Below are positions 18,694 to 27,398 of a stretch of DNA of 64,000 bases, one piece after another. This DNA is from a candidate division KSB1 bacterium (GTDB lineage: Bacteria; Zhuqueibacterota; Zhuqueibacteria; Residuimicrobiales; Krinioviventaceae). Below the pieces are notes generated by a model. It worked only from the letters and a program-made list of their open reading frames with translations, had not been told where the DNA came from and made no database searches. The position numbers were made by a program, and so were the translations under genes. How positions within the stretch are numbered: position 1 is the stretch's first letter; each line of letters opens with the position of its first letter. The DNA is taken from assembly GCA_034521575.1 (NCBI GenBank), contig JAXHMJ010000005.1, positions 2,294,001 through 2,358,000 on the forward strand, given 5' to 3'.

Positions 18694-19894
18694 CTAGACA
18701 AATTTGACATCGGATAAAAACAGATCGCAGCAGCGGTAACAGGCCGGAAACAGTCCGCGGTTTTTCAGCTCCCGCCGCCAGCTGCGGTAACGGTCGCCGT
18801 TCCAGATATCCGTGAACGGCTGTTCGGTAATGTTGCCGCAGATATAATCCGGGAAATCCGGGCACGGCGTCACATCGCCGTTTGGCAGAACATAGCTTTT
18901 CACATACACCGCATAACAGGTGTGATGCCCGAATGTTTCGTGAATGTTTTCGTAATAGGTCTGCACCTGGTCCGGCTGCAGAAACGGCGACATGCTGACG
19001 GGCAGCCGGGATTTGTTTCTGAATAGTGTTTTCAGCTGCTGCTGGATACCGCTGTATTTGCGGTGCCGGTCCGGGTCCAGGATAACATCCGATTCGAATG
19101 GACGCCAGGACGGCGCATCGGTCGCGAATACGTTTTTCATGAATGTCTCATACGCCTCACCGGTTTCGCGGGTGGTGAACCAGGTCCAGTTGTAACCCAG
19201 ACTGTCCGCGTTCAGGTCCTCGGCGATGGGAATGAGATCGGCGATGGTGTCGAAATTATATGGACTGATGGTGCCGCGCACGCGGATGAGCGGGTGGCTG
19301 ACTCCGAGGCGTTTCTTGTGCGCCTGAATGGCCTCCAGACCCTGTTGGACGCGTTCGAACGTGCCCCGGCGTCCCCGCACCTCATCATGCACCTGGCAGG
19401 GTCCGTCGATGGAGATGATCAGATCATCCAGTCCGGAGCGCACGATTTGTTCGGCCAGACGTTTCAGCGGCAGACCGTTGGTGTTGACCTGAACGGTAAG
19501 GTGATGCGACTTGGCATATTCGATCAGCGGGATGATATCCGGGTACAGAAACGGTTCGCCGCCCCATAGATGAGAGGTTCGGCCGCTGCGGTTTCAGCTC
19601 GTCGATGAGCTGCTTGTACGGCTCCAGCGCCAGTCGCTGCTGAAAGTATTCCGGCGGCGCATACTTGATGTCACCGGGGCTGTGGCCCTCGCGCGGCTGG
19701 CCGCACATTTTGCAGCGCAGATTGCAGGCGTTGGTCAGTTTCAGACACACCGTAGACGGCGGATGCGCGCGGCCCTGACCGGCGCGGTAATCGGCTTGGG
19801 CGAACCACTTGTCGCGCAGCGTGGTGCGGATCTTGTTCAGGGCCAGACGCGGATTCTTCCGCAATAGACGGGCTATTTTGAATAAAGCGCGCAT
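18694..19894 (-). CDS. Radical SAM/SPASM domain protein, frameshifted
   Basis: Two frames together make one radical SAM protein of about 400 residues. The first (from 19894, GGAGAG before the ATG) has the cluster motif CNLRCKMCGQP near residue 60. It breaks near 19572. The second frame has the expected WGGEPFLYPDIIPLIEYA, then VQVNTNGLPLKRLAEQIV and DDLIISIDGP. The C-terminus holds SPASM-type cysteines (VTPCPDFPDYICGN; CYRCCDLF). SPASM proteins modify peptides or sugars. Its 3' end is five bases before the B12-radical SAM start, suggesting joint transcription. Confidence 0.8.
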
Positions 19895-19963
19895 AACTCT
19901 CCGGGTTTTAGATCAGAATAAGGTACGGAAAATTCACGGGACTGCAAAGATTGAATTTAAGGT

Positions 19964-20869
19964 TCAGCGAATGACGCCGGGACGCAGCAGCTGCGCGTTG
20001 GCACGCGCACAGTCGATGCCCTGCTGAATCGCCTGTTCGATCGAGCCGCGGCCGAGATACGCGGCGAGTCCGGCGGTGAACGCGTCACCGCAGCCGATGG
20101 TGTTGACCGGCTGCAGGGGCTCGGGGATGAGGCGGTGTATCCTGCCCTGGTGCGCATAACGCACGGCCCGACTGCCGTCGGTTAAAATGCAGAGGATACC
20201 CTGCCGGTCGAGTTTAAGCATTTTTGCCTCGATGGTTTGCAGCGTTTCCTGGCTGTCCGGATCGGCGTCCGGGAAAAACGTGGCCGCAAATTCGCTGAGA
20301 TTGGGTTTGATCATGTCGGGCGTATAACGCAGCGCATGCACCAGATCGGCGCCGCGCGTGTCCAGGATCACCCGTTTCGAGCGCTGTTTGGCTTCACGCA
20401 CCAGGTCGGCGTGCAGGGTGTCGGAAAACCCGGGCGCTTTGCTGCCGGAAATAATCAGACCGTCGACGGCATCGATACACTTTAAAAAGGCGTCGAAGAG
20501 GCGGGTCCCGGTTTCAGGTTCAATCCGGCGTCCTTCTTCGACGATTTCGGTGGTGGTGCGGCGCGCGCGGTTGAGCAGGGTGGTGCAGATGCGAATGTCC
20601 GTGCCGGATTCCACGCGGTTCACCCGCAGCTGATCCTGCGCCGCAAGTTTCAGAAACAGCTCAAGGAAATGCCCGCCCGCCTGCGTCAGGTGCAGACAGG
20701 AGCCGCCCAGCTGCTGCAGCACGCGCGTGACGTTGATGCCCTTGCCCGAGGCGTCCAGCCGATAATCGCGGCTGCGGTTGACCCGGTTTTCCTGCAGATC
20801 GTCCAGGATCACGGTTCTCTGAAGCACCGGGTTCAGGCAAACGCTCAAGTATGTAGAGTTTTGTGACAT
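19964..20869 (-). CDS. PfkB family sugar kinase, 1-phosphofructokinase-like
   Basis: A ribokinase-fold kinase of the PfkB family, nearest the 1-phosphofructokinase/tagatose-6-phosphate kinase branch. Visible: SVCLNPVLQRTVILDD, the DASGKGINVTRVLQQLGG substrate motif, IISGSKAPGFSD, MIKPNLSEF, and the C-terminal ATP-site signature NTIGCGDAFTAGLAAYL, which contains the catalytic Asp. About 301 residues. The start is uncertain; ATG at 20869 fits the family N-terminus but has no clear ribosome site. The substrate cannot be assigned. Confidence 0.82.
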   Translation of the reverse strand: MSQNSTYLSVCLNPVLQRTVILDDLQENRVNRSRDYRLDASGKGINVTRVLQQLGGSCLHLTQAGGHFLELFLKLAAQDQLRVNRVESGTDIRICTTLLNRARRTTTEIVEEGRRIEPETGTRLFDAFLKCIDAVDGLIISGSKAPGFSDTLHADLVREAKQRSKRVILDTRGADLVHALRYTPDMIKPNLSEFAATFFPDADPDSQETLQTIEAKMLKLDRQGILCILTDGSRAVRYAHQGRIHRLIPEPLQPVNTIGCGDAFTAGLAAYLGRGSIEQAIQQGIDCARANAQLLRPGVIR

Positions 20870-21150
20870 GTGCAAAGGTACGAACATCGGGTGCAAAATC
20901 CAATATCGGATTTGCCGGGATTTTTTTAAAAAAGTAAAAATTTGGGAATAATTATCATAAATTAATTTGTTCAATCAATATAATAAAGAATGCAGATTTA
21001 TCCAAACCAGAGTAGAGTCTTCACAGGCAGACAAAGCTGCCTTGTCGGGGTTTTCGAGTACCGCTGACCGAATTTTCTAATCCGATATCATATTTACATC
21101 TGTTTCTGCATTTGCATGAGGTATGGAAAGATTATTTGCGGGGTATGCAA

Positions 21151-22119
21151 ATGGATTATGTCACATTCAAGATCGGTAATGTACCGGTCTGTTTTTGGGG
21201 AAACAACCTAAAGGAACGAAATCGGACCTTTTTGCAAACGATTGATCCGAATTACTATGCCTATACGGCTCGGGTTCACCGGAATCATCTGAACACGGAC
21301 AGCCGCATGCTCGCCGCCCTGGCCTTGCGTCTGAATTATTATCAGGCACTGGAAACGTTTTTCACGCTGGTGGGGGCGGGACTGCAGGCGCCGTTTTGTC
21401 TGTACGGATGGATTCAAAAAGCGCGCGACAAAAAGATTAAAACCCTGCTGCGCCGTATCAACGCGCGAAACGAAAGCATATCCAATGCGCTGCGACTGGA
21501 CACGGTGTCCTGGTACGAGATCGCCAAGCGCATCCATCAGGATGTGGATGTGAATGCCAATCATAAACTCAATCTGATCCGGTTTTTCGGGGAAACCTGG
21601 GAGTTTTTCGGCCGCGAATTTCTCAGCGAAAGCAGTCAGAGTGAATACGAAGAACTCAAGCTCGGCAAGCGGTTGATCAAATCCGCCGGTGTCTTTGATC
21701 TGGAAAAATTCTCGGTCGCCGACAGCACATTGTTGTCCAAGTTTAACAAAGTCTATGATATTGATCAGTCCGGCAAGGTCTATCAGAATAACCACTATGC
21801 CGAAGATTGCAATATTTCCTGGTATCCCGATTTTTGTTACTCGGCGGCATTGATGCTGCGCGATTCCATCAATAATCTGCTGTCATTTCTGAAAGAGGTC
21901 AACGGCATCACCAAACCCGTTCCGCAGTTTTATTATCCCGCGGATTTTACCAGTTCCAAGAGCGCCGTCGATCAATACAAACAGCTGAATACCGTGTTCG
22001 AACACTCGGAAAAAATTGCCAAATCGGATATCTATCCCATGTCCGCGAACGAGATGGAGAATAACATCCGCAGCATCCAGTTGTTCCGGCGTCAGGCTTG
22101 GGGCGGACGTCTCCATTGA
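21151..22119 (+). CDS. Hypothetical protein, about 322 residues
   Basis: I do not recognise this protein. It is soluble by composition, rich in Asn, Tyr, Arg and Leu and mostly helical (LNYYQALETFFTLVGAGLQA is the most hydrophobic stretch). There is no signal peptide or known catalytic motif. The ATG at 21151 has a GGGG site about seven bases upstream; a TTG at 21112 in the same frame is also possible. It is the last gene before the low-GC island and has the base composition of the left-hand genes. The first R1 repeat lies 52 bases after its stop. Confidence 0.55.
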   Translation: MDYVTFKIGNVPVCFWGNNLKERNRTFLQTIDPNYYAYTARVHRNHLNTDSRMLAALALRLNYYQALETFFTLVGAGLQAPFCLYGWIQKARDKKIKTLLRRINARNESISNALRLDTVSWYEIAKRIHQDVDVNANHKLNLIRFFGETWEFFGREFLSESSQSEYEELKLGKRLIKSAGVFDLEKFSVADSTLLSKFNKVYDIDQSGKVYQNNHYAEDCNISWYPDFCYSAALMLRDSINNLLSFLKEVNGITKPVPQFYYPADFTSSKSAVDQYKQLNTVFEHSEKIAKSDIYPMSANEMENNIRSIQLFRRQAWGGRLH

Positions 22120-22170
22120 ACACCTTTTCATGGAACGCCAGGTCATTCGGAATAGAAAAAAGCAAAAGCA

Positions 22171-22487
22171 GGGCGACGAGGTTCGTCGCCCGTGAGCGTC
22201 GTTCTCAATCCGACCAAAGCAAAACAAGCAACGAACTAGACGAACATAAACATGTCCCGGTGTTAATGGCTATGCCAGGCGAGACGGATGTCTCTGAACA
22301 CTCTGTCCGTGGCGGATTTTGTATGAGAATAAAAAAAGAATCACGCAAAGCAGCAAAGATCGCAGAGGTAAACAGGGAATTCCGATCCGACTATGTGTCC
22401 TGGTAGTACGAGCTCTTTGAAAATTAATATTCTCAGGCAATGAGTTGAAAACAATAATTTTATAGCCAGAGCGTTTATTGGCGTCTT
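22171..22487 (+). repeat. R1 hairpin repeat, degenerate R2 leader and shared 40-base block before HigBA
   Basis: No gene. 22171-22191 is the R1 hairpin (GGGCGACGA / TCGTCGCCC with loop GGT). It is followed by the R1 tail of GAAC/CAAAGC words to about 22249. At 22275 begins a degenerate R2 (GCGAGACGGATGTCTCTG). The block at about 22345-22385 (TCACGCAAAGCAGCAAAGA and on) recurs at 25402 in the same order, so this stretch was duplicated with the neighbouring HigBA module. Confidence 0.65.
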
Positions 22488-22775
22488 TTATACCAGCATT
22501 AGCTTTTCCAGGTCTTGAATATTCATCTTTTGTCGAGTCTTCCAGAGATCAAAATTGTTTTGCATCATCAACCAGCTTTCCGGAGTCCTGCCCAGGGTTT
22601 TTGAAAGTCTGATCGCCATTTCAGGGCTCACGTTGCTTTCTCCTTTAATCACCCGACTGAATGTGGATGGAGATATTTTAAGCTTTGCAGCGACATATCG
22701 GATGCTCAACTGATAAGGTTCAAGATATACCTCGCGAATAAATTCTCCCGGATGAGGTGGATTGTGCATTCTCAT
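22488..22775 (-). CDS. higA: HigA-family antitoxin (XRE)
   Basis: A 95-residue HTH antitoxin of the HigA/VapI type: HNPPHPGEFIREVYLEP at the N-terminus, then the HTH SIRYVAAKLKISPSTFSRVI and SPEMAIRLSKTLGRTPESWL. It pairs with the toxin gene that overlaps its start by four bases. The toxin comes first, the usual order for higBA. It probably represses its own operon. Confidence 0.92.
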   Translation of the reverse strand: MRMHNPPHPGEFIREVYLEPYQLSIRYVAAKLKISPSTFSRVIKGESNVSPEMAIRLSKTLGRTPESWLMMQNNFDLWKTRQKMNIQDLEKLMLV

Positions 22776-23053
22776 GAGTGATAGTCCTCATAGTTAACAA
22801 TATAAACATCACCATCGATAAATTGGAATGTGATTCGCCAATTTTTGCTAACATCAATGGCCCATGACTTTTGCATTTTACCTTTCAAGCAATGCAAACG
22901 AAATCCTGGCAGATCTAAATCGTCTAATATTATTGCGGTATCGAAAGCAGCCAGCCGGATTCGAAGCTTTTTCTCATGTGCCGGCTGAATACCGGACGTG
23001 GTGCCGGTTTCGTAAAATTTTTGCAATCCTTTGTGCTTGAAAGATTTTATCAT
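22772..23053 (-). CDS. higB: HigB-type toxin (RelE/ParE superfamily)
   Basis: A 93-residue ribosome-dependent mRNA interferase of the HigB type: MIKSFKHKGLQKFYETG, LDDLDLPGFRLHCLKG, WAIDVSKNWRITFQF and IVNYEDYH, all family hallmarks. The start at 23053 is the family N-terminus; ten residues upstream in the same frame are probably not translated. Confidence 0.9.
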   Translation of the reverse strand: MIKSFKHKGLQKFYETGTTSGIQPAHEKKLRIRLAAFDTAIILDDLDLPGFRLHCLKGKMQKSWAIDVSKNWRITFQFIDGDVYIVNYEDYHS

Positions 23054-23189
23054 AGTCCAACATAACAACTTGTTGCGCAACATGCAACATAAATTTGTTT
23101 TTTCAGGTGAATGCTTTATTGCATAATATAATTAAAATTTTTACCCAGAACGACAGCCCCAAAGCAGGTAGGACGCATATAAAAGCCAT

Positions 23190-23460
23190 CCAAATACCCT
23201 TGCTCCCAGAATCGATCCGTGTCGATCCGTGTTTTCCGTGTTCTATTGGAGGGTGAACCTCCGGCAGTTCTGCGCACCGGAGTGGAACCGCGTCGCGATC
23301 CGTCTTCCGGGTCTCACAACGTTCGGGCCTCGATCACCGCCACCGCCTCCCGAACCGCATACACCCGATTCTTTGACCCCTCAAACTCGCTTAAATCCCG
23401 GGCCCAATGCAGGGCGACGAGGTTCGTCGCCCGTGAGCGTCGTTTTCAATCCGGCCAAAG
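23190..23460 (+). repeat. R3 repeat, remnant of PIN-toxin 3' end, truncated R1
   Basis: 23190-23310 is R3, also seen at 27590-27715; it contains the small hairpin GGAGGGTGAACCTCC. From about 23325 to 23400 the minus strand encodes the last part of the recurring PIN toxin (SEFEGSKNRVYAVREAVAVI-like). It is cut off by R1 at 23412-23460. No intact gene lies between HigB and VapC. Confidence 0.6.
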
Positions 23461-23485
23461 AGAGTCGTATATCGGATCTTCTGCT

Positions 23486-23878
23486 CTATCTCTTTATTTT
23501 CAGACCCAACAGGGCTTCCATAGGATCAAAATCGCGGTCGTTGTGCAGCAGCTCAAAACCGTTTTCAATACAAAACGTAGCAATGATGACATCAATTGTT
23601 TTGCGTACGGTCACTCCGCCTTTGCGTAATCGTCTAAAGTTCTGTGCGGCATGCAACGCGATTTGTTTTCCGACAAAGTCATGATACTCCAGATGGTCCA
23701 TGATCTCTTTGGCGGCTTTGTAATCTTTTTCGTGACGAAACCCCTGAAGAAATTCAGTGATGATCAGATCTCCGGTAATGATCCGGTTGTGATCCAGCTC
23801 AGAATCGAGCAGGTTTGTATGAGGGGCATCGATACCCCGCACATAATCAATCCACACGGATGTATCGACAACAATCAT
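23486..23878 (-). CDS. vapC: VapC-type PIN-domain toxin
   Basis: A 130-residue PIN ribonuclease: MIVVDTSVWIDYVRG with the first Asp, TGDLIITEFLQGFR with the conserved Glu, RKTIDVIIATFCIENG and LLHNDRDFDPME with the later Asp residues. All four acidic positions appear intact. It overlaps the antitoxin gene upstream by four bases, the standard vapBC arrangement. Confidence 0.92.
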   Translation of the reverse strand: MIVVDTSVWIDYVRGIDAPHTNLLDSELDHNRIITGDLIITEFLQGFRHEKDYKAAKEIMDHLEYHDFVGKQIALHAAQNFRRLRKGGVTVRKTIDVIIATFCIENGFELLHNDRDFDPMEALLGLKIKR

Positions 23879-24069
23879 TGATCCGTTCTCATGCTGTCAA
23901 GGTCACCTTCCCATTTGAGCTTTCCTCTGTATTTTCGGATCGTTGACTGGCTTTTGACGGCGATTAATAATTTTAATCCTTCTTCCACAGTGGCTTTTTT
24001 GGTTTTATGATCAGAGAGCTTGAGCGCTTTGTGCATCAAGTCATCATCAATGATGATATTGGTTCTCAT
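23875..24069 (-). CDS. vapB: VapB-type antitoxin
   Basis: A 64-residue antitoxin of the DUF2191/VapB group: MRTNIIIDDDLMHKALKLSD and KTKKATVEEGLKLLI are typical, forming a ribbon-helix-helix N-terminus. The C-terminal tail (KLKWEGDLDSMRTD) is the toxin-neutralising part in this family. First gene of its operon; a TATACACATT-rich, AT-rich promoter region lies upstream. Confidence 0.88.
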   Translation of the reverse strand: MRTNIIIDDDLMHKALKLSDHKTKKATVEEGLKLLIAVKSQSTIRKYRGKLKWEGDLDSMRTDQ

Positions 24070-24171
24070 GTTTTGTCCCTAAAATGTGTATATATTTACT
24101 TATTATACACATTGAATTGTAATAAATCAAGTGTTTTTTTCAGGTTTGGATGGGTATAAAAATTCCATGAT

Positions 24172-24210
24172 ATTCCATATGAGATTCAGTTCAATACAGA
24201 CTGTTTTCAT
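24172..24210 (-). pseudogene. Truncated N-terminus of the recurring PIN toxin
   Basis: Directly overlapping the end of the DUF6364 antitoxin gene, the minus strand begins MKTVCIELNLIW as in the intact toxin copies. It leaves the family sequence after about 15 residues and stops soon after. The antitoxin of this copy therefore has no toxin. Confidence 0.6.
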
Positions 24211-24416
24211 AACCGGGTATCCTCGTCGAGTTTGTGCCCCTGCAGGATGCCGTGCAGGGCTTGCGTTTCTTTGGATAGTTCCTCTGGATGAATATCGTCT
24301 TTGAGCCGCTGCAAAACGTTTTCTACGAGATGCGAGATGGATTGCCCTGTTTGTTTAGAATAGCGGTGCGCGAATGTGATGAGTGCTTCGTCGATGTAGA
24401 GGGTCTTTTTGTTCAT
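24207..24416 (-). CDS. DUF6364-type antitoxin (array copy 1)
   Basis: A 69-residue protein of the recurring family: MNKKTLYIDEALITFAHRYS, then QTGQSISHLVENVLQRLKDD and a tail ending DEDTRL. It forms a short ribbon-helix-helix-like N-terminal region. In intact copies (34997, 43616) its stop overlaps the start of a PIN toxin, so it is most likely the antitoxin. Here the toxin is deleted, leaving a solitary antitoxin with an intact leader. Confidence 0.8.
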   Translation of the reverse strand: MNKKTLYIDEALITFAHRYSKQTGQSISHLVENVLQRLKDDIHPEELSKETQALHGILQGHKLDEDTRL

Positions 24417-24419
24417 GGT

Positions 24420-24600
24420 GGTGTCTCTACGTTATGGATTGGTAGATTTATACGTATAACTTTGATCGCTTTTTACTGTTTGGTACCGGCGCACTGAACA
24501 TATTGTTGCTTATTATAGCTGTGCCGGGCGAGACGGATGTCTCTGAATAGTTTGCGCCCGGGATGGATATCCCGGGCGATCGATTTGCGGTCAAACGAAA
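24420..24600 (-). promoter_or_regulatory. Conserved leader of the DUF6364/PIN module with operator-like palindrome and R2 hairpins
   Basis: Upstream of the antitoxin on the minus strand lies TTATACGTATAA (24448-24459), a perfect 12-base palindrome that recurs at 25296, 30219, 37993 and 43857. Variants occur before the other copies. It is a likely binding site for autoregulation. Further up is R2 with two stems with GGAT loops: GAGAC-GGAT-GTCTC and CGCCCGGGAT-GGAT-ATCCCGGGCG. The whole leader is almost identical to those at 30205 and 43845. Confidence 0.6.
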
Positions 24601-24639
24601 GCCCGCGTGGCGTATTACAGCCTGTTGGGCTGCGTGTCC

Positions 24640-24900
24640 TTATTTGTCGTAATGATATTTACAACTGTAAATATAGATGTGCTTATCTTTGTATTTATAT
24701 ACTAGGCGATGTTCTAAATCAATTCGTCGAGACCATAAACCTGCTAAATCATATTTTAAAGGCTCAGGTTTACCTTTTCCTTCAAAAGGAGTCCTTTGAA
24801 TATCTTTTATCAGTTCATTTATCTTTTTGACTATCCTTTTATCCTCTTTTTGCCATGAGTTATAGTCTTCCCATGCATTTTTTGTAAAAGTAACTAGCAT
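24640..24900 (-). CDS. yoeB: Txe/YoeB-family toxin
   Basis: An 86-residue ribosome-dependent endoribonuclease of the YoeB type: FTKNAWEDYNSWQKEDKRI, KINELIKDIQRTPFEGKGKP, EPLKYDLAGLWSRRIDLEHR and a C-terminal YSCKYHY with the catalytic His/Tyr end. It overlaps its antitoxin by one base. Confidence 0.93.
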   Translation of the reverse strand: MLVTFTKNAWEDYNSWQKEDKRIVKKINELIKDIQRTPFEGKGKPEPLKYDLAGLWSRRIDLEHRLVYKYKDKHIYIYSCKYHYDK

Positions 24901-25154
24901 TATTCGTTCTTGAAGGACTTTTGAACTGTTTTTCCCTCGTTCATTTGCCTAATTGACTCATAAAGTCTATCGGCATTGGACTTGGAGCTTAATAAATGTA
25001 CTGTTTCCATTATTGAATTATACTCATCCAATGAAATCATTACAGTTCCCTTGCCACTTTTTCTTTTTATTATAAGAGTTTCGTTGTTATCTTCTACATC
25101 ATCCAGGTATTTTTTTAGTTTTACCCGAAATTCTGAATAATTCGCTGCAATCAT
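24900..25154 (-). CDS. yefM: Phd/YefM-family antitoxin
   Basis: An 84-residue Phd/YefM antitoxin: MIAANYSEFRVKLKKYLDDV, then ETLIIKRKSGKGTVMISLDE and YNSIMETVHLL. AAGGAG precedes the ATG at 25154. It is the DNA-binding half of the pair with YoeB. The 31-base direct repeat at 25251 lies just upstream of this operon. Confidence 0.92.
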   Translation of the reverse strand: MIAANYSEFRVKLKKYLDDVEDNNETLIIKRKSGKGTVMISLDEYNSIMETVHLLSSKSNADRLYESIRQMNEGKTVQKSFKNE

Positions 25155-25250
25155 AATCAAATCTCCTTGTTATTATTCAAGTACAAATTTACGTACTTTA
25201 TTAATAATTATCAAGTTTATTTAAATATTTTTCCTCATCCATCAGCAGCC

Positions 25251-25281
25251 CAACGTCTGTGTATATGCTATTGTTCTTATA
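25251..25281. repeat. 31-bp perfect direct repeat, left copy
   Basis: The sequence starting CAACGTCTGTGTATATGC and ending TTCTTATA is repeated without mismatch at 49865-49895, next to a tyrosine-recombinase remnant. Both copies lie at the upstream end of a cargo operon read on the minus strand. It is a candidate attachment or cassette-boundary site. Confidence 0.6.
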
Positions 25282-25287
25282 ATGAAA

Positions 25288-25650
25288 GAGGTCATTTATA
25301 CGTATAAATTTGATCGCTTTATGCAGGTTTGTCCCGGTATTAATGGCTGTGCCGGGCGAGACGGATGTCTCTGGATACTTTGTTTTCCGGAAAAAAATAG
25401 TATCACGCAAAGCAGCAAAGATCGCAGAGGTAAACAGGGAATTCCGATCATCATATTTGTCCCGGTTGTACAAGCTCTTTGAAAATAAATTTTAGCAGGC
25501 AACGGGATAAAATAAAAAGCCAGAGCGTTGATTAGCGTTCCTTATGCCAGCGTTAATTTTTTCAGATCTTGAATATTAATTGTTTGTTGGATCTTTTCAA
25601 AATTGTTTTATATTTTTCCTTTAGCAGATGCGAGCGAAATCCCGGCAGGT
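25288..25650 (-). pseudogene. Leader palindrome, degenerate R2 and remnant of a second HigBA module
   Basis: No intact gene. TTATACGTATAA is at 25296 and a short R2 (GCCGGGCGAGACGGATGTCTCTGG) at about 25350. From 25402 the sequence repeats the block found at 22345 next to the working higA. At about 25540-25650 the minus strand still matches the higA end (LEKL..INIQDLK-like) and then a piece of higB (RISLASAK-like), with the middle deleted. It is a decayed duplicate of the HigBA cassette. Confidence 0.55.
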
Positions 25651-25660
25651 TTAGGGGGGC

Positions 25661-25921
25661 TTAATTTACAGTATCCCAATTTTCTACTTTTCGACCTGGG
25701 ATTTTATTCAAGATATTATCTACCCTTGATTTCAATTCCGGGATAGATTTGTTAGCAAGCCTGTTCTCAAGATCTGATAATGCTTCTATTTTAGTTAGCT
25801 GCTCATTTAGCAAATAAGCTGACAACTGATTAATTGAAACACCCTGTAATTTCGCTTCTCTTTCCAAACGTTGTTTTAATTCACGTGGTACTCTTAGAGT
25901 GACAATGTTCGTTTTATTCAT
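25661..25921 (-). CDS. Ribbon-helix-helix antitoxin-like protein
   Basis: An 86-residue protein with an Arc/CopG-like N-terminus (NIVTLRVPRELKQRLEREAK, then GVSINQLSAYLL) and a charged tail. It overlaps by eight bases the end of an upstream PIN toxin gene. Toxin first, antitoxin second is the order often seen for COG1569-type pairs. Probable DNA-binding antitoxin. Confidence 0.8.
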   Translation of the reverse strand: MNKTNIVTLRVPRELKQRLEREAKLQGVSINQLSAYLLNEQLTKIEALSDLENRLANKSIPELKSRVDNILNKIPGRKVENWDTVN

Positions 25922-26348
25922 CTTTATCTCTCCAGTATTTTATGAATTCACTTGGAGTTGATATTTTAAATGATTTGTATTTTAATTCACCGGATTTAAA
26001 GTCTTTTACATTCGATGTAATCAGAAAATCGCTATAACTTGCAAACGCACATTCAATAAAAATATTGTCCTTTTCGTCAACAAGATTAGGCCTTTGTAAA
26101 AAATAAATATCATGTTTTTTTGCCAATAAAGCCAACAAATCAAGAATATCTTCTATTTCATTAATTGTCAAATTCAATTTTATTAATTTATCTGGTCTTG
26201 TCAGTACATCATAATACTCGAAATAGGTCGATGGTGAAAGTGCAAATTGTATTTCCTCATTGATAATCAATTTAAAAATTAAATGTGAAGCACCTTTTGA
26301 ACTATAGAGTGCTGAAAAAATGACATTTGTATCAATTGTGATAATCAT
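25914..26348 (-). CDS. PIN-family toxin (COG1569-type)
   Basis: A 144-residue PIN ribonuclease: MIITIDTNVIFSALYSSKGA, ALSPSTYFEYYDVLTRPDKL, LVDEKDNIFIECAFASYSDF and ITSNVKDF, with the acidic residues typical of the 'toxin component, PIN family' group. The start at 26348 is the family N-terminus; the frame is open further upstream through repeat sequence but that is not coding. Confidence 0.88.
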   Translation of the reverse strand: MIITIDTNVIFSALYSSKGASHLIFKLIINEEIQFALSPSTYFEYYDVLTRPDKLIKLNLTINEIEDILDLLALLAKKHDIYFLQRPNLVDEKDNIFIECAFASYSDFLITSNVKDFKSGELKYKSFKISTPSEFIKYWRDKDE

Positions 26349-26409
26349 ATTTATATGATAGCAAATACGTTTACAATTGTCAAGAAAAATTTTATAGGTA
26401 TAACATAAA

Positions 26410-26680
26410 GCAATGGCGGGGCGGAACCCCGGCGCGATCCGTGTTTTACGCCCCCAAAACCGCCACCGCCTCCCGAACCGCATAAACCCGATTCTTTGAC
26501 CCCTCAAACTCGCTCAAATCCCGGACCAATGTAGGGCGACGAGGTTCGTCGCCCGTGAGCGTCGTTCTCAATCCGCCCAAAGCAAAAGAAGCAACGAACG
26601 AAACGAACAAAACTGTTTTCCGAACTGCCGGGTGAGCCTATTCCCTATGAGATTCAGATCAATATAGGCTGTTTTCATAA
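26410..26680 (-). pseudogene. Recurring PIN toxin with its centre replaced by R1
   Basis: On the minus strand the N-terminus MKTAYIDLNLI..NRLTRQF (26680 to about 26625) is followed at once by R1 (26534-26620, hairpin GGGCGACGA/TCGTCGCCC). The toxin's last ~25 residues (FEGSKNRVYAVREAVAVL, to about 26450) come next, then an R3 fragment. The catalytic middle is absent, so this copy is dead. Confidence 0.6.
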
Positions 26681-26880
26681 CCGGGTGTCCGTGTCGTGTG
26701 TGTGCATCTGCAGGATGCCGTGCAGGGCTTGCGTTTCTTTGCATAGTTCCCCGGGATGCATGTCGTCTCTGGGCCGCTGCAGGTGATTTTTGACGAGATG
26801 CGAGATGGATTGCCCGGTTTGTTGTGAAGTGCGGTGCGCAAATTCGATGAGCGGTTTGCCGAATGTACAGGACGAGTTTT
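26671..26880 (-). pseudogene. DUF6364-type antitoxin, broken (array copy)
   Basis: The family sequence is readable (PLIEFAHRTSQQTGQSISHL, then a DTDTRL end). But the start codon is lost (KLVLYIRQ.. without ATG) and one base is missing near residue 12. The usual leader is also absent; cargo begins 11 bases away. Confidence 0.65.
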
Positions 26881-26890
26881 AATTTACGGA

Positions 26891-27136
26891 TTAAGCAGGG
26901 ATTTTTATATTTTCGTATAGAAATTCCGGGGCGATATCAGCACCGTTGGGCCAGTATAGCGTATGAAAATCCGGATGTATTTTGAACTGTTTAAACAGAT
27001 TTAAATCCTTGAGTGGTTCAAATATTTCTCCGTATAGTTCCTGACTGAGGTCTATATCTCCTTCTGTTCCCTCATCAAAACGCAGATGAATAATATAGTC
27101 ATGCTTATATTTAGCATTTATAACTTTGGGTATCAT
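26891..27136 (-). CDS. DUF2442 domain protein
   Basis: An 81-residue protein of the DUF2442 family: INAKYKHDYIIHLRFDEGTE, GDIDLSQELYGEIFEPLKD, FHTLYWPNGADIAPEFLYE. Such proteins are nearly always encoded next to DUF4160 proteins, as here, and the pair behaves genomically like a toxin-antitoxin module, though activity is not established. ATG at 27136. Confidence 0.88.
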   Translation of the reverse strand: MIPKVINAKYKHDYIIHLRFDEGTEGDIDLSQELYGEIFEPLKDLNLFKQFKIHPDFHTLYWPNGADIAPEFLYENIKIPA

Positions 27137-27140
27137 ATAC

Positions 27141-27398
27141 TTACTCCAATGGTGCAATTTTATTTGGGTGATGTCCCGTTTGGATCGAGTTCCAGGCTTC
27201 AAGCAACTCACCCTGATGCAAGTCAAGCCATTCAAGCACATGACGGAGGGCACGTTTTGGAAAATCTCCATGAACGATACCGTTTTCAATTTCGACGGTA
27301 ATCTGGTATTCTCCGTACACTGCATGAAAATGAGGAGGCGGATGTTCTCGTGGAAAAATTCCAATCACGATTCCAAGAAACCTAGATATCTCTGGCAT
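27141..27398 (-). CDS. DUF4160 domain protein
   Basis: An 85-residue DUF4160 protein: MPEISRFLGIVIGIFPREHP, PPHFHAVYGEYQITVEIENG and VLEWLDLHQGELLEAWN are textbook for the family. It lies four bases upstream of the DUF2442 gene. The partner pair probably moves as one cassette. Confidence 0.9.
   Translation of the reverse strand: MPEISRFLGIVIGIFPREHPPPHFHAVYGEYQITVEIENGIVHGDFPKRALRHVLEWLDLHQGELLEAWNSIQTGHHPNKIAPLE

Noticed and set aside
25201-25473. 90-residue minus-strand frame over the direct repeat and leader
   Set aside because: It crosses the palindrome and R2 repeat sequence and has no protein features.
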